Shown here: positions 35,121 to 46,349 of the stretch, piece after piece
How the letters are laid out: the number at the start of each line of letters is the position of its first letter
Position numbering within the stretch: the stretch's first letter is position 1
From: Vibrio lentus
GTDB taxonomy: Bacteria > Pseudomonadota > Gammaproteobacteria > Enterobacterales > Vibrionaceae
DNA: 64,000 nucleotides
NCBI RefSeq assembly: GCF_030409755.1
Contig: NZ_JAUFQE010000001.1
Location: forward strand, 744,001-808,000
Direction: 5' to 3'
Notes under the pieces: model-generated
What the model was told of the DNA's origin: nothing
Databases searched by the model: none
Seen by the model: only the letters and a program-made list of their open reading frames with translations
Translations under genes and position numbers: made by a program

Positions 35121-37115
35121 TTAACCTTCGCTGCGCTCTGGACGACGACCACGGTTGCCGCCTGCTGCGTTGCCATGGCCACGTTCGCCACGGTGGTTAC
35201 CACGGTGATCGCCACCACGGTTACGGTCGAAACGACGTTCGCCATCACGGCCGCCAGCTGAGTTACCATCACGAGCGCCGTCACGGTTGCCACGGTAGCC
35301 ACCACGACCGCCATTGCCACCTTCACGGTTACCACCTTCGCGATTACCGCCTTCACGGTTACCACGGTAGCCGCCGCCATCACGACCGCCACGACCGCCA
35401 TCACGACCGCCACGGTTGCCATCACGACCGCCGCCGCCACGACGAGGCTCACGGAAGTCGTTGAAATCAACAACTACAGCGCCAGCTTCTTTTTGACGAA
35501 TGCGAAGTTTGCTTAGCTTACCAGCAGTTTCAGAGTTCATTGCTTTTGGCAGTTGAACGTAAGTAGAACCTTGGTCTAGCTTGATAGCACCGATAGAACC
35601 TTTAGTTAGGCCAAGTTCGTTTGCTAGTGCGCCAACGATGTCTTTAACCTGAACGCCTTGCTCACGGCCAACTTGTAGTTGGTACGTATCCCAATCTTGC
35701 GTATTGAAGTTACGATCGCCACGACCATTGTCACGGTCTTCACGACGCTCTTTGCGACGGTTCTTATCACGCTCAATAGCAGCGATCATTGGGTCTTCGC
35801 CAACGTAGAATAGTGGGCTCTTACCTTGCTGACGCTTAAGAAGCATTGCAGCTAGAGTAGCAGCATCAACTTCTAGAGATTCTTGTAGTGTAGAGATTAA
35901 ACCTGCGAAGTTTTCTAGAGCTTTGCTCTCTTTCTCAGTTTCAAGCTCAGCACCAAGCTTAGCAACACGTGCAGCAGCAACTTCGTCACGTTGTGGAAGT
36001 TGGATTTCTTCCATTTGAGACTTAGTTACACGCTCGATTGTGCGAAGCATACGGATTTGGTTAGTGCGAACTAGTAGGATCGCTTTACCTTTACGTCCAG
36101 CACGGCCAGTACGGCCAATACGGTGGATGTAAGATTCAACATCGAATGGGATGTCGTAGTTAAATACGTGAGTGATACGTGGAACATCAAGACCACGTGC
36201 TACAACGTCAGTTGCAACTAGGATATCGATAACACCTTGTTTGATGTGATCAACAGTGCGCTCACGTAGAGACTGAGGAATATCACCGTGCAGTGCAGCA
36301 GCTTTAAAGCCACGTGCAGATAGCCAATCAGCTAGACGCTCAGTGTCTTGACGAGTACGTACGAATACGATTGACGCGTCAGTTTCTTCAGTTTCAAGAA
36401 GACGAGACATTGCTTCGTCTTTTTCTACGCCTTTAACAACCCAGTAGTTCTGCGCTACTTTGTCAACTGTGTGGTTAGTACCAGCAACGTCAACTTTAGC
36501 CGGGTTACGTAGGTAACGGTCAACAATAGTCTTAACCATTGGAGGCATAGTCGCAGAGAAAAGTACACGTTGTGCAGATTCTGGCGCTTGCTCTAGGATC
36601 CAAGTAACGTCATCTACGAAGCCCATTTTTAGCATTTCATCTGCTTCATCAAGAACAAATGTATGCGCTTCATCTAGGTGTAGACGGTCACGAGTTAGTA
36701 AGTCTTTAACACGACCTGGAGTACCAACAACAATGTGAGCACCGCGGCTTAGAGCACGCATTTGGTCAACAATTGAAGCACCACCGTAGATTTCAAGAAC
36801 TTTAAGACCGTTGATGTCACGACCTAAGTTTTTGATTTCCGCAGCAACTTGAATAGCTAGCTCACGAGTAGGAGCCATGATGATTGCTTGTGGTTTGTGT
36901 TGGTTCAGGTTGATTTTGTTAAGTAAAGGCAGAGAGAATGCTGCTGTTTTACCAGTACCAGTCTGTGCTTTACCTAGTGCGTCACGGCCTTCAAGAAGAA
37001 GAGGAATAGCTGCTGCTTGGATTGGAGTCGGAGAAACGAAACCCATGCTATCAAGAGCTGAAAGAATGTTATCGTTAAGGGCTAATTCATTAAATTGAAT
37101 TACAGATTCGGACAT
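35121..37115 (-). CDS. deaD: DEAD-box RNA helicase DeaD/CsdA with RGG-rich tail
   Basis: From ATG 37115 (MSESVIQFNELALND) the protein has about 664 residues; a longer upstream start would add a leader with no homology. It has the Q motif, AQTGTGKTAAFSLPL, PTRELAIQVA, DEAD box, SAT, VARGLDVPRITHVF and HRIGRTGRAGRKG. A DbpA-like RNA-binding domain follows near residues 480-560 (DIVGALANELGLTKGSIGAI). The tail is made of GGRDGNRGGRDGG, GNREGG and similar repeats. DeaD acts in cold-shock mRNA and ribosome assembly unwinding. It is divergent from rnb. Confidence 0.93.
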   Translation of the reverse strand: MSESVIQFNELALNDNILSALDSMGFVSPTPIQAAAIPLLLEGRDALGKAQTGTGKTAAFSLPLLNKINLNQHKPQAIIMAPTRELAIQVAAEIKNLGRDINGLKVLEIYGGASIVDQMRALSRGAHIVVGTPGRVKDLLTRDRLHLDEAHTFVLDEADEMLKMGFVDDVTWILEQAPESAQRVLFSATMPPMVKTIVDRYLRNPAKVDVAGTNHTVDKVAQNYWVVKGVEKDEAMSRLLETEETDASIVFVRTRQDTERLADWLSARGFKAAALHGDIPQSLRERTVDHIKQGVIDILVATDVVARGLDVPRITHVFNYDIPFDVESYIHRIGRTGRAGRKGKAILLVRTNQIRMLRTIERVTKSQMEEIQLPQRDEVAAARVAKLGAELETEKESKALENFAGLISTLQESLEVDAATLAAMLLKRQQGKSPLFYVGEDPMIAAIERDKNRRKERREDRDNGRGDRNFNTQDWDTYQLQVGREQGVQVKDIVGALANELGLTKGSIGAIKLDQGSTYVQLPKAMNSETAGKLSKLRIRQKEAGAVVVDFNDFREPRRGGGGRDGNRGGRDGGRGGRDGGGYRGNREGGNREGGNREGGNGGRGGYRGNRDGARDGNSAGGRDGERRFDRNRGGDHRGNHRGERGHGNAAGGNRGRRPERSEG

Positions 37116-37507
37116 TGGGATCCCACTATATATAAGTAAACAAAAGGTCCCGGGAGCTCTATCAATTCCAATACTGATCCAATCAGATACTGATTCCATT
37201 CAGAGTTACGAAGCAGTAATAAAACACTTCAAGCCATTAGGGACGTCTAAGGGAGGCGGATTATTCCCTAAATGCATAAAAAAAGCCAGAAAAAATTGAA
37301 ATACATCACATATTTTTCGGTTTTACATCAATACTGGCTATCATATCGTCAAAACTTGATGAATATCTCGTCACAGCACCAAACTTCGAGCAAATTGACC
37401 TAGTTAAATAAGAGGGCAATTAATTTACGCTCACTTCGCCTTTCAGTAGTAATCAAGCCTCGCAATGATTATAGTGTGCTCAATTGTCCTCGATAGATAA
37501 AAGTCAA
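37116..37507. other. Divergent deaD/rnb intergenic region
   Basis: About 390 bases with AT-rich promoter-like sequence. Its length leaves room for a long 5' leader of deaD, which is known for the E. coli gene, but no conserved cold-shock element was identified. Confidence 0.4.
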
Positions 37508-39514
37508 ATGTTTCAAGATAATCCTCTACTCGCTCAACTCAAACAGCAAATCCAAGAAACCCTCCCTAAAAAGGAAGGTACAATCAAAGCCACTGAAAAA
37601 GGGTTTGGTTTTCTCGAAGTCGATAACAAGACCAGTTTCTTTATCCCACCGCCATACATGAAGAAATGTGTGCACGGTGACAAAGTTATTGCCATCATTC
37701 GCACCGAGAAAGATCGCGAAGTAGCAGAGCCTGAGGAATTGATTGAACAGGGTCTTACTCGTTTTATTGCTCGAGTGAAGTTGTTTAAAGGTCGTTTGAA
37801 CGTAGTTCCTGATCACCCGCAACTGAAAAAGCTGCAACTTAAAGCGAAAGCAAAGAAGGGTCTAAACCCTGAAACGCTAAAAGAAGGCGACTGGGTTGTT
37901 GCTCATATCGTTCAACACCCGTTAAAAGGTGACAACGGATTCTTGGCTCAAATCTCTGAGAAAATCACAGACGCTGACGACAAGATCGCACCTTGGTGGG
38001 TAACGCTGGCACAAAACGACCTACCTAACAGCGAACCTGAAGGTATCGATGATTGGAAGATCAATGACGACGCCGATATTGAACGTATCGACATGACACA
38101 CGTCCCTTTTGTGACCATTGATGGTGAAAGCACAAAAGATATGGATGATGCGCTTTACGCGAAGAAGAAAGAGAACGGTGATTTTGAACTGACTATCGCG
38201 ATTGCAGATCCTACGGCTTACATCTCTCCAGATGATGCGATGGATAAAGTGGCTCGTGAGCGTGGTTTCACAATTTACCTTCCAGGTCGTAATATTCCAA
38301 TGTTGCCTCGTGATCTGGCTGACAACTTATGTTCGCTAATCGAGAACGAAGTTCGCCCTGCACTTTGCTGCACAGTAACGGTATCTAAAGATGGCGTTAT
38401 CGGTGATGACATTAACTTCTTCGCTGCCAATATCAAATCTCACGCTCGTCTTGCTTACGACAATGTATCTGACTGGCTAGAAACTGGTGCATCAGAGAAG
38501 TGGCAACCATCAGAAGAAATCGCTGCGATTGTTTCTGACCTTCACCAATTTGCTCAAGCACGTTCAGCGTGGCGTTCAGCAAATGCGGTTGTGTTCCCAG
38601 ACCGCCCTGACTACCGCTTTGAGCTTAGCGAAGATAACGATGTTGTTGCTATCCATGCTGACATGCGTCGTAGTGCGAACAAGTTGGTTGAAGAGTCTAT
38701 GATCAGCGCGAACATCTGTGCAGGCCGAGTATTAAAAGAAAGCTTTAACCAAGGCGTCTTTAACTGTCACTCTGGTTTTAAAGCTGAGAAATTAACAGAC
38801 GTTCTAGAACTGGTTAACCCAGAAGCAGAAACACCGTTTACAGAAGAGCAAATCGTTTCTCTGGAAGGTTTTGCTACTCTGCGTCGTTGGTTAGGTTCTT
38901 TAGACAACAGCTACTACGACAACCGTATTCGTAAATTCCAAGCGTACAGCGAGATCAGCAATGAACCTGCGCCGCACTACGCAATGGGATTAGACATTTA
39001 CGCGACGTGGACATCTCCAATTCGTAAATACGGGGACATGATTAACCACCGTATGCTTAAAGCACACATCTTAGGTAAAGCGCCAATTCAAACACCAGAC
39101 GAAACCATTGGTGATGAACTTGCCCTGCACCGCCGTCACCACGGCATGGCTGAACGTAACGTTGGCGATTGGTTGTATGCTCGTACTCTAGCGAACGCTC
39201 CAGTTGAAGAAACTCGTTTCCAAGCAGAGATCTTCGACATTAACCGTGCAGGTATGCGTGTACGTCTACTTGAAAATGGTGCGGCTGCATTTATCCCTGG
39301 CTCTCTCATTCTTAATAATAAAGAAAGAATAGAGTGCAACGGTGATATGGGTACTGTATCTATCGATAAAGAAATGGTATACAAACTGGGAGACGTTTTA
39401 GAAGTAGTTCTCTCAGAAGTTAATCAGGAAAACCGGAACTTGGTAGCAAAACCTACACAAGTATTTGCGGACTTGCCTAGCGAGCCTGAAACAACAAACG
39501 AAACCGAAGCCTAA
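37508..39514 (+). CDS. rnb: Exoribonuclease II
   Basis: The start [15 protein letters not shown] at 37508 matches the E. coli RNase II N-terminus, so an upstream TTG is not used; length is 668 residues. It contains two cold-shock domains, then the RNB domain with [19 protein letters not shown], which carries the catalytic Asp cluster, [17 protein letters not shown], and a C-terminal S1 domain ([20 protein letters not shown]). It degrades single-stranded RNA 3' to 5'. It is divergent from deaD, an RNA helicase, so the two RNA-processing genes sit back to back. A strong terminator follows. Confidence 0.95.
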   Translation: MFQDNPLLAQLKQQIQETLPKKEGTIKATEKGFGFLEVDNKTSFFIPPPYMKKCVHGDKVIAIIRTEKDREVAEPEELIEQGLTRFIARVKLFKGRLNVVPDHPQLKKLQLKAKAKKGLNPETLKEGDWVVAHIVQHPLKGDNGFLAQISEKITDADDKIAPWWVTLAQNDLPNSEPEGIDDWKINDDADIERIDMTHVPFVTIDGESTKDMDDALYAKKKENGDFELTIAIADPTAYISPDDAMDKVARERGFTIYLPGRNIPMLPRDLADNLCSLIENEVRPALCCTVTVSKDGVIGDDINFFAANIKSHARLAYDNVSDWLETGASEKWQPSEEIAAIVSDLHQFAQARSAWRSANAVVFPDRPDYRFELSEDNDVVAIHADMRRSANKLVEESMISANICAGRVLKESFNQGVFNCHSGFKAEKLTDVLELVNPEAETPFTEEQIVSLEGFATLRRWLGSLDNSYYDNRIRKFQAYSEISNEPAPHYAMGLDIYATWTSPIRKYGDMINHRMLKAHILGKAPIQTPDETIGDELALHRRHHGMAERNVGDWLYARTLANAPVEETRFQAEIFDINRAGMRVRLLENGAAAFIPGSLILNNKERIECNGDMGTVSIDKEMVYKLGDVLEVVLSEVNQENRNLVAKPTQVFADLPSEPETTNETEA

Positions 39515-39534
39515 TTTCTGATAGGTTTACTTCT

Positions 39535-39562
39535 AAAGGCGCTAATTATTAGCGCCTTTTTT
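39535..39562 (+). terminator. Intrinsic terminator after rnb
   Basis: AAAGGCGCTAAT pairs with ATTAGCGCCTTT and is followed by T residues. Confidence 0.85.
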
Positions 39563-39632
39563 GTAAATGTCTCATGCTTAAACAATACTAAAACCAATAA
39601 GCAACTCGTTTACAACGTCAAAGAAGCGCACT

Positions 39633-40463
39633 ATGTCATCGATAACTGTTACTCAATTTAGAAACTTTATTCCTAGGAAACGGGAACGTTACCCCGCCTC
39701 TAAAAACGGTATTTTCATCGTTTCGAAAGGCAGTATTTCTTTCACCCTACCTGATGGTACTGAAGCTTCACTTCAAGCCGGCGATTTCACGCTATACAAC
39801 TCCGGCCAAATTAAAGACATCGACGTTGATACTGAAAACGGTGAATTCAGCGCAACGTGTTTAGACTTCGATTTATCGATATTCCAAAAATTCATCAACC
39901 AGTCTGGAGATCTTGAGTCGTTACGCGTCCCTCAGGAATACATCAAGTTCGACCGAGCTGACATCCAAATACGTGAGCTGAAAGAGCTAACTATGTCTCT
40001 CGCTGATTCTTCTCCTAAAAATGACTACGCACTCACCCAACTGGGCTTAGCTCTGCTTTCTTTGATGGTTGAGAAGCACCCTGCTCTACTCGTGATCATT
40101 GCTCGAGCTGCAAGGCTTACCGTCACGCAGAAAGTTATCCACTACATAGAACAAAACATCGAAAACAATATTTCGTTAGACACGTTAGCCAGTTACATGG
40201 GCATGTCTCCTGCGACACTGAAGCGACGCCTATCTGCTGAAGACCTTTCTTTTTCAAACCTTTTGAAAATCAAACGTATTGCTCATGCCGCCACCCAACT
40301 CAGAACATCCGCTAAATCGATCACACAGATCGCTTATGAGTCTGGCTTTAAGAGTGCAGCGCACTTCAGCACCGCCTTTAAGACGTATCATGGCAAGACA
40401 CCAAAAGACTTTAGATCACTGATTGCTCAGGCTCAGCAACCCCAAACTCGTTTCAAAACTTAA
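39633..40463 (+). CDS. AraC family transcriptional regulator
   Basis: The 276-residue protein has an N-terminal cupin-like part (GIFIVSKGSISFTLPDGTEA) and a C-terminal AraC double HTH from about residue 170. The first HTH reads ISLDTLASYMGMSPATLKR and the second SITQIAYESGFKSAAHFSTA. It resembles ToxT/ExsA-like regulators in lacking a classic sugar-binding signature. It stands alone after the rnb terminator, so its target is not indicated. Confidence 0.88.
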   Translation: MSSITVTQFRNFIPRKRERYPASKNGIFIVSKGSISFTLPDGTEASLQAGDFTLYNSGQIKDIDVDTENGEFSATCLDFDLSIFQKFINQSGDLESLRVPQEYIKFDRADIQIRELKELTMSLADSSPKNDYALTQLGLALLSLMVEKHPALLVIIARAARLTVTQKVIHYIEQNIENNISLDTLASYMGMSPATLKRRLSAEDLSFSNLLKIKRIAHAATQLRTSAKSITQIAYESGFKSAAHFSTAFKTYHGKTPKDFRSLIAQAQQPQTRFKT

Positions 40464-40560
40464 GTAGTATGGTTAAAAGTTTAACAGCCTTGATTTAACA
40501 AAGAAGTGGTCGAGGTTGAAACCAACTAGATAAGTGGATGACCTAAGACCACTGCCTTAA

Positions 40561-40923
40561 CTAAGACCAAAAATAAGACTTAGGATCTTTTTCTATTTCA
40601 GACAAAATAGCATCAAGAGCCTTAGATTTGGGAAGGTAGGGATAAGGTCCCCAATGAATGGAATCGGTGCTGACTTCGGTTTCAAGCGGCACCATAACCT
40701 GCCAACAAGTCAACGACTCATCAAAAGTAACGCAGGCGATTTCGTTTGTATAATCACTATGGGATGAGTCGAGCAAATAGTGGGCCTGAGAGAACAATAC
40801 ACCACCCTCACACTCTTCATATAAGGATTTACCTAGCTCGACAGGTAAACTGCGATTTCGAGAAGTACAGAGCCTTTCAGCCCCAATTAAAAGCCGGTTA
40901 AGTTCTATATGAATGACGGACAT
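40561..40923 (-). CDS. Hypothetical protein, 120 aa
   Basis: Not recognised. It is a soluble protein with alternating hydrophobic strands (IACVTFDESLTCWQVMVPL) and a C-terminal helix (KALDAILSEIEKDPKSYFW). No signal peptide. The ATG is preceded by AGAAGGGG about seven bases away. It is not in an obvious operon. Confidence 0.65.
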   Translation of the reverse strand: MSVIHIELNRLLIGAERLCTSRNRSLPVELGKSLYEECEGGVLFSQAHYLLDSSHSDYTNEIACVTFDESLTCWQVMVPLETEVSTDSIHWGPYPYLPKSKALDAILSEIEKDPKSYFWS

Positions 40924-41189
40924 AACACCCCTTCTAACTTAATAGAAATTTCAATCAGTCTCTAATTAGCTTAGGACTCAACAAACACTTTAGCGAACAA
41001 GGGCAAACAAAATACCAACCGCGCTCTCATATCCGATCTTCTTTCGTAAAGCCGTCTCGCGCTCATGAACCAACGTTAGCGGTGTTGGTTTAAAGATTCC
41101 GGACACTAAATCACGAATATGAATTTTCACAAAAGTGTCATATAACCGACCTATCATATGCGACAAATGTTATTAACTAGGAGTTGTTT

Positions 41190-42005
41190 ATGTTACGAGT
41201 CGCGCTTGCCTCTCTTTTATCCTTAGCCCTTTCTTCTCATGCTGCTTATGCACAAGAAACCAATATTTCGGGCTCCACTTCTGTTGCTCGAGTGATGGAT
41301 GTATTAGCAGAGGAGTACAACAAGACTCATCCTGATAATTACATTGCAGTCCAGGGCATAGGCTCTACAGCTGGCATTACCATGGTGAATAAAGGTGTCG
41401 CTGACGTGGGTATGAGCTCACGTTACTTAACCAACCGTGAACAGAGCGAAGAGTTACAGGTATTCCCAATTGCCTTTGACGGCCTAGCAGTCGTAACCAA
41501 TCGTTCGAACGCCGTGAATAACATCACTCGTGAACAGCTATTCGATATCTACAAAGGTAAGGTAACGAATTGGAAGGAAGTGGGTGGTGCCGACCAACCT
41601 ATCGCGGTCGTAACTCGTGAAGCTTCTTCTGGTTCACGCTACAGCTTCGAAAGCTTACTTGGTTTAACGAAAATCATTAATGACCGTCTAGTGTCTGACA
41701 TCAATCCAAATAACTTGGTTGTAAACAGCAACAGCATGGTAAAAACAATCGTTAACCATAACCCACACGCGATTGGCTTTATCTCTGTTGGCTCTGTCGA
41801 TCGTTCGATTAAGGCAATCACATTTGAAGGCGTTGAACCGACATCAAAGAATATTGCTAACCACAGCTATGAGCTGGCTCGTCCGTTTTTGTTGCTACAC
41901 AAAACAGACGCAGTTTCGGATGAAAGCAAAGATTTCATTAAGTTCGTGAAGTCAAAGCAAGGGCAAGACCTTATCGAAGAATACGGCTATACACGTATTA
42001 AATAG
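41190..42005 (+). CDS. Phosphate ABC transporter PstS-like substrate-binding protein
   Basis: ATG 41190 follows AGGAG at a good distance; an earlier TTG at 41184 is unlikely. The 271-residue product has a signal peptide (LASLLSLALSSHAAYA, likely cleavage before QETN). The mature protein opens ISGSTSVARVMDVLAEEY and includes VQGIGSTAGITMVNKGVADV and VVTREASSGSRYSFESLLG, the phosphate-binding loops of PstS-like proteins. No pstC, pstA or pstB gene is near, so it is an orphan or works with a distant transporter. Confidence 0.88.
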   Translation: MLRVALASLLSLALSSHAAYAQETNISGSTSVARVMDVLAEEYNKTHPDNYIAVQGIGSTAGITMVNKGVADVGMSSRYLTNREQSEELQVFPIAFDGLAVVTNRSNAVNNITREQLFDIYKGKVTNWKEVGGADQPIAVVTREASSGSRYSFESLLGLTKIINDRLVSDINPNNLVVNSNSMVKTIVNHNPHAIGFISVGSVDRSIKAITFEGVEPTSKNIANHSYELARPFLLLHKTDAVSDESKDFIKFVKSKQGQDLIEEYGYTRIK

Positions 42006-42010
42006 CAAAG

Positions 42011-42040
42011 AGCTATTGAGCTATTGAGCTATTGAGCTAT
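42011..42040. repeat. Short tandem repeat
   Basis: AGCTATTG is repeated three times, followed by AGCTAT (3.75 units of 8 bp), directly after the pstS-like stop codon. Tracts like this can change copy number between strains. Confidence 0.85.
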
Positions 42041-42082
42041 GTTAGTAATGCTGTGATGTCTATTTGATATGACACAAACAAA

Positions 42083-42113
42083 AAAGAGAGAGCATTTAGC
42101 TCTCTCTTTTTTT
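42083..42113. terminator. Intrinsic terminator
   Basis: AAAGAGAGAGC and GCTCTCTCTTT form an 11-bp stem with a five-base loop and a T run; it lies between convergent genes. Confidence 0.85.
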
Positions 42114-42160
42114 GGAATCTATAATCTTTGTTTAAGAATCATTTCTCTTAAAGCAAAGTA

Positions 42161-42847
42161 CTAGAAGTGAAGTTGAATCACCGACACAATCACAGCACCA
42201 GGGCGACGAACCCCTTCGATTTCTACGCGGATTTCGCGCTCAATCTCTAAACCCTTTTTGATTGGCGTTACTTTTGTCAACGTACTCTTAGCGCGAACGT
42301 TACTGCCAGACTTAACAGGGTAAGGGAAACGAACTTGGTTAAGCCCAATGTTCACAACCATTTTAGCTGTTGGGAATTGAGATTTATCTGGATCAACACT
42401 GTCAGTCAATCTTGGAAGAAGAGACAAGGTCAAAAAACCATGTGCGATAGTCGTTTTGAAAGGTGAATCCGTTTCTGCCTTAGAAGGCTCAGTATGGATC
42501 CACTGCATGTCTTCAGTCACTAAACCAAACTGGTTAATGCGCTCTTGACTTACATTAATCCAATCGCCAGTATGAATAACTTCACCGATCTGCTGATTCA
42601 GCTCATTCAACACAAGTTGTGCTTCAGGCTTAATTTCGATCGGCTTCTCTACCGGCATAACAGGCGCATCTTCGTTCACTGCTGGTTGGTGGTGATCACG
42701 AACCCAAGCGAAAAAGTGACTATTTTGCGTGCGGTTCAGGAAGTCGCCCCAATACTCTCTAAGAGCTGGAGACATCCATTGCATAAACTCAGAGTGTTGC
42801 GAAGAAACGCTATCGCCTCGGTGTTTAAATAAATCAATGACCTTCAT
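42161..42847 (-). CDS. MaoC family dehydratase/hotdog protein
   Basis: From ATG 42847 (GAGG five bases upstream) the product has 228 residues. The C-terminal MaoC hotdog domain contains GDWINVSQERINQFG, IHTEPSKAE and IAHGFLTLSLLPRL, which includes the catalytic Asp/His region of (R)-enoyl-CoA hydratases. The N-terminal 80 residues are helical and unassigned. Such proteins hydrate enoyl-CoA and can feed polyhydroxyalkanoate synthesis, but no such genes are beside it. It is transcribed alone. Confidence 0.85.
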   Translation of the reverse strand: MKVIDLFKHRGDSVSSQHSEFMQWMSPALREYWGDFLNRTQNSHFFAWVRDHHQPAVNEDAPVMPVEKPIEIKPEAQLVLNELNQQIGEVIHTGDWINVSQERINQFGLVTEDMQWIHTEPSKAETDSPFKTTIAHGFLTLSLLPRLTDSVDPDKSQFPTAKMVVNIGLNQVRFPYPVKSGSNVRAKSTLTKVTPIKKGLEIEREIRVEIEGVRRPGAVIVSVIQLHF

Positions 42848-43083
42848 AAGAACCTCAGTGCACAAAAATTTCAATATAACGTGTTAATTTTGAAACACTT
42901 CACACTATTGTGCAAATGCTTTCGAGCGTACAATCGTTAGCTGAACCATTACTTATTATTAAATATCAACAATTTAAAAATAAAACATCATTTTATTAGA
43001 CACCTACTTTTAGAGTGTTAACTCCATCACACAATGAACATTTGATTATATAAACGACTTTTTTCATTCATGATTGGAATAAA
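42848..43083. other. AT-rich promoter region of the MaoC-family gene
   Basis: Contains the MaoC-gene promoter region; no gene or conserved element was identified. Confidence 0.4.
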
Positions 43084-43117
43084 AATAAGGCTTAGCATCA
43101 CACTAAGCCTTATTTTT
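43084..43117 (-). terminator. Intrinsic terminator after RND pump operon
   Basis: AAATAAGGCTTAG pairs with CTAAGCCTTATTT and is flanked by A and T runs; it lies downstream of the pump stop. A second, weaker hairpin is at 43140-43168. Confidence 0.75.
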
Positions 43118-43185
43118 CATAAGGGGATGATTTTTATAAGGAAGCGGTTTTTAACAGAAAACCGTTCCTATAAATAAAAGTTCCT

Positions 43186-46100
43186 TTACTCATCGTCGAG
43201 TGGAATCAACTTAGTATTACCACCATGTGCCTTCTCACGCTTACGTTGCACGAATGCATAGAAGCCTGGGATTAGGAACGTACCCGCTAACAACACACAT
43301 AGCAGACCGCCGATCAGGGAAATACCCAACGAGTTCTGGCTCACGTGACCAGCACCCGCTGCGAAGATAAGCGGGAAGATACCTAAGATGAATGACCAAG
43401 AGGTCATGTTCACAGCACGGAAACGCAGCGTACCGCCCTTCACAGCTGCATCTTCGATTGATGCGTCTTTCTCTTCACGCTCAACTTTCGCGAACTCCAC
43501 AATCAAAATTGCATTCTTCGCGGCCAAGGCTATCAAGAGAACCAAACCAATTTGCGCATAGAGATTCAGCGGTGTGCCTGTCAGGTTCAGCGCCAAGAAA
43601 GAACCTAAGGTTGCAACCGGTACCACTAATATAATCGCTATCGGTATTGTCCAACTCTCGTACTGCGCCACCATGAACAGATAGATGAAGATCAGAGCCA
43701 GTGCAAAAGCAAAGATCGCTTGGTTACCTGCTAGTACTTCTTGGTAAGCCATGCCTGTCCATTCGTACTGATAACCCTGCGGTAGTACATCAGCAGCAAC
43801 ACGTTCCATCGCTGCAATTGCATCACCACTTGAGTAACCCGGCGCTGGTTGGCCTTGGATTACTGCACTGCGGTACATGTTGTAACGCCATGCTACATCT
43901 GGTTCAAATATCTGATCGTAAGTCACCAATGTGCTTAACGGGATCATCTCGCCATTAGACGAACGTACGTGGAATCGCTGTAGATCGTCCATGCTGCTAC
44001 GGTGTTCACTGTCAGCTTGCATGGTCACGCGGAAGTTCTTACCAAACATGGTGAAATCATTCACGTACAGTGAACCAAGATTACCTTGTAGCGTTTGGAA
44101 TATTTCCGACAACGGAATGCCTAATTGCTGCGCTTTCTCACGGTCGATATCGACATAGTAGTGAGGAACGTTGGCACGGAAGGTACTGAACGTGTGTGAA
44201 ATCTCAGGCTGTTTGTTCGCCTCAGCAATCACGTCATTCATTACCATCGCCAGATCAGTTCGGCTACGGCCTAATGTATCTTCTAGAACAAACTCAAATC
44301 CAGACGCTGCGCCCATGCCCGGTACCGCAGGAGGTCCCATCGCAAATACAATCGCCTGAGGCAGTTCAGTGGCTGCTCGACCGTTAATACGTTGCGAGAT
44401 AGCTTGTGCGGAATGTTGACCATCCAGTGCGTTACGCATATCCCAATCATGCAGCTTTATAAACAGCGACGCGCCATTCGAAGCAGAAGCGCCCGTCATG
44501 AATGCGTAGCCGTTAACCAGTGTCACACCATCAACGCCCGGCTCTTGCTCAACCATCTCTAACAATTGCTTTGTCACATCTTCTGTACGAGACAGTGATG
44601 CTGCGTCAGGAAGTTGAACGTTAACCAGCAAGATACCTTTATCTTCTTGAGGTACAAACGCCGTAGACGTGGTTTTCGCAAAGTAAGTTACTGCTGCTAG
44701 CGCGACTACAAAGAAGGTAAATAGCAAAACGCCCTTTTTCACAAGGAAGCCTGCAATTTGACCGTATTTGTTGGTGACAGATTCAAGACCACGGTTAAAC
44801 GCTTGATACCAACGTGCTGTGTTACCACCACCCTGTTTAAGAACCAATGAACACAATGCCGGAGACAAGGTCAGTGCGTTAATTGACGAGATAACAACCG
44901 CGATACAGATAGTCAGAGCAAACTGGCGATACATGATGCCTGTAATACCCGGAAGCATCGCTACAGGGATAAACACGGCGAGTAGTACCAACGTAGATGT
45001 CACAATTGGACCCGTTACTTCTTTCATCGCGATCAGTGTTGCTTTACGCGGTGAGATCGTAGGGTCTTTGGCCATCGTGGTATCTACGTTCTCGATAACC
45101 AAGATCGCATCATCTACTACGATACCAATCGCCAATATCAAACCAAACAGGGTTACCGTGTTGATGGTAAAGCCTGTCATCTGCATGATCGCAAAAGTAC
45201 CAATCAAAGATACCGGAATCGCAACCACCGGAATCAAGGTCGCACGCGCACTACCTAAGAACAGGTACGTTACCGCGATAACCAGCAAAATTGCTTCGAT
45301 AAGTGTTTTGACTACGCCTTTAATCGACTCAGCAACGAAGAGTGTGGTGTCATAACTCGCCTCATAAGCAACGCCTTCAGGGAAGTTTTTGCTTAGATTG
45401 TCTAGCATCGCCATTACTGCTTTACCACTTTCCAGCGCGTTAGCGTCTGACTGAAGTGACAGCGTTACGATTGAAGCATCTTGACCACGGTATTTACCAT
45501 TACCATCGTAGAACTTTTTACCCAGCTCAACGCGTGCAATGTCTTTTAGGTAAACCGTTGAACCGTCTTGATTTGCACGAAGCACAACATTTTCAAACTC
45601 ATCAGCCGTTTCTAGTCGGCCTTTTGTTACCAAGTTGAACTGCACTTCTTGCGCGTCGTTATAAGGCGCGGCTCCAATACGGCCTGCAGCGACTTGAACG
45701 TTCTGCTCCGCCAAAGCGCGATTCACGTCAGAGGTGGTTATATTCAGGTTAGCCATTTTCTCAGGATCTAACCAAACACGCATCGCGTATTCACCACCAC
45801 CCAACACGTTAACTTCACTAATGCCCTTTACACGAGCCAATTGGTCTTTAATGTTTAAGTTCACGTAGTTGATCAGGAATTGATCGTCGTACTCACCGTT
45901 TGGCGAATAGAAGTTCAATACCATCAAAAGGTCAGGTGAACGCTTTTTAACGGTGACACCCACCATTCTAACTTCTTGAGGAAGCTTTGATTCGATTTGA
46001 GCAACTCGGTTCTGAACGTTGACCTGAGCCATATCAGCATCAGTACCAACATCAAAGGTCACGTTAAGGTTGTATGAACCATCATTAGCACTCTTAGAAG

Positions 46101-46338
46101 ACATGTAGATCATATCTTCAACGCCGTTAACCGACGTTTCTATGGGGTCGGCTATCGCCTGTTCTACTACTTCTGCACTTGCACCTGTATAGAACGCTGT
46201 AACACTAACAGAAGGCGGACTAATTTTTGGATATTCCGCCACTGGCAAGATAGCGAGAGAGATCGCACCCGCCAGTGTTAAGATTATGGATATTACAAGG
46301 GCAAACTTAGGCCTTTGAATAAAGAAACGACTCAACAT
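43186..46338 (-). CDS. RND family efflux pump inner-membrane permease (HAE1/AcrB type)
   Basis: The 1050-residue protein has the twelve-helix RND layout with two large periplasmic loops. The fourth helix carries [20 protein letters not shown], with the double Asp of the proton relay, and the C-terminal half has a matching [20 protein letters not shown]. The N-terminus ([20 protein letters not shown]) is typical of HAE1 hydrophobe exporters. It pairs with the adaptor gene 11 bp upstream. No outer-membrane channel gene is adjacent, so TolC is the likely partner. Confidence 0.94.
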   Translation of the reverse strand: MLSRFFIQRPKFALVISIILTLAGAISLAILPVAEYPKISPPSVSVTAFYTGASAEVVEQAIADPIETSVNGVEDMIYMSSKSANDGSYNLNVTFDVGTDADMAQVNVQNRVAQIESKLPQEVRMVGVTVKKRSPDLLMVLNFYSPNGEYDDQFLINYVNLNIKDQLARVKGISEVNVLGGGEYAMRVWLDPEKMANLNITTSDVNRALAEQNVQVAAGRIGAAPYNDAQEVQFNLVTKGRLETADEFENVVLRANQDGSTVYLKDIARVELGKKFYDGNGKYRGQDASIVTLSLQSDANALESGKAVMAMLDNLSKNFPEGVAYEASYDTTLFVAESIKGVVKTLIEAILLVIAVTYLFLGSARATLIPVVAIPVSLIGTFAIMQMTGFTINTVTLFGLILAIGIVVDDAILVIENVDTTMAKDPTISPRKATLIAMKEVTGPIVTSTLVLLAVFIPVAMLPGITGIMYRQFALTICIAVVISSINALTLSPALCSLVLKQGGGNTARWYQAFNRGLESVTNKYGQIAGFLVKKGVLLFTFFVVALAAVTYFAKTTSTAFVPQEDKGILLVNVQLPDAASLSRTEDVTKQLLEMVEQEPGVDGVTLVNGYAFMTGASASNGASLFIKLHDWDMRNALDGQHSAQAISQRINGRAATELPQAIVFAMGPPAVPGMGAASGFEFVLEDTLGRSRTDLAMVMNDVIAEANKQPEISHTFSTFRANVPHYYVDIDREKAQQLGIPLSEIFQTLQGNLGSLYVNDFTMFGKNFRVTMQADSEHRSSMDDLQRFHVRSSNGEMIPLSTLVTYDQIFEPDVAWRYNMYRSAVIQGQPAPGYSSGDAIAAMERVAADVLPQGYQYEWTGMAYQEVLAGNQAIFAFALALIFIYLFMVAQYESWTIPIAIILVVPVATLGSFLALNLTGTPLNLYAQIGLVLLIALAAKNAILIVEFAKVEREEKDASIEDAAVKGGTLRFRAVNMTSWSFILGIFPLIFAAGAGHVSQNSLGISLIGGLLCVLLAGTFLIPGFYAFVQRKREKAHGGNTKLIPLDDE

Positions 46339-46349
46339 AAATAAGCCCC

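Noticed and set aside
35330..35420. CRISPR-like repeats
   Set aside because: The repeats are coding triplets of the DeaD tail, without spacers of constant length.
35099..35473. Open frames of low complexity in other frames of the deaD tail
   Set aside because: They are shadows of the repeated RGG coding sequence: alternating Val/Ala or His/Arg strings with no ribosome site.
41120..41150. Pho box before the pstS-like gene
   Set aside because: TGTCAT and TATCAT are sixteen bases apart, not the eleven-base spacing of PhoB boxes.
44819..45355. 178-residue frame antisense to the RND permease
   Set aside because: It mirrors conserved codons of a long, clearly real gene and has no ribosome site or family likeness.
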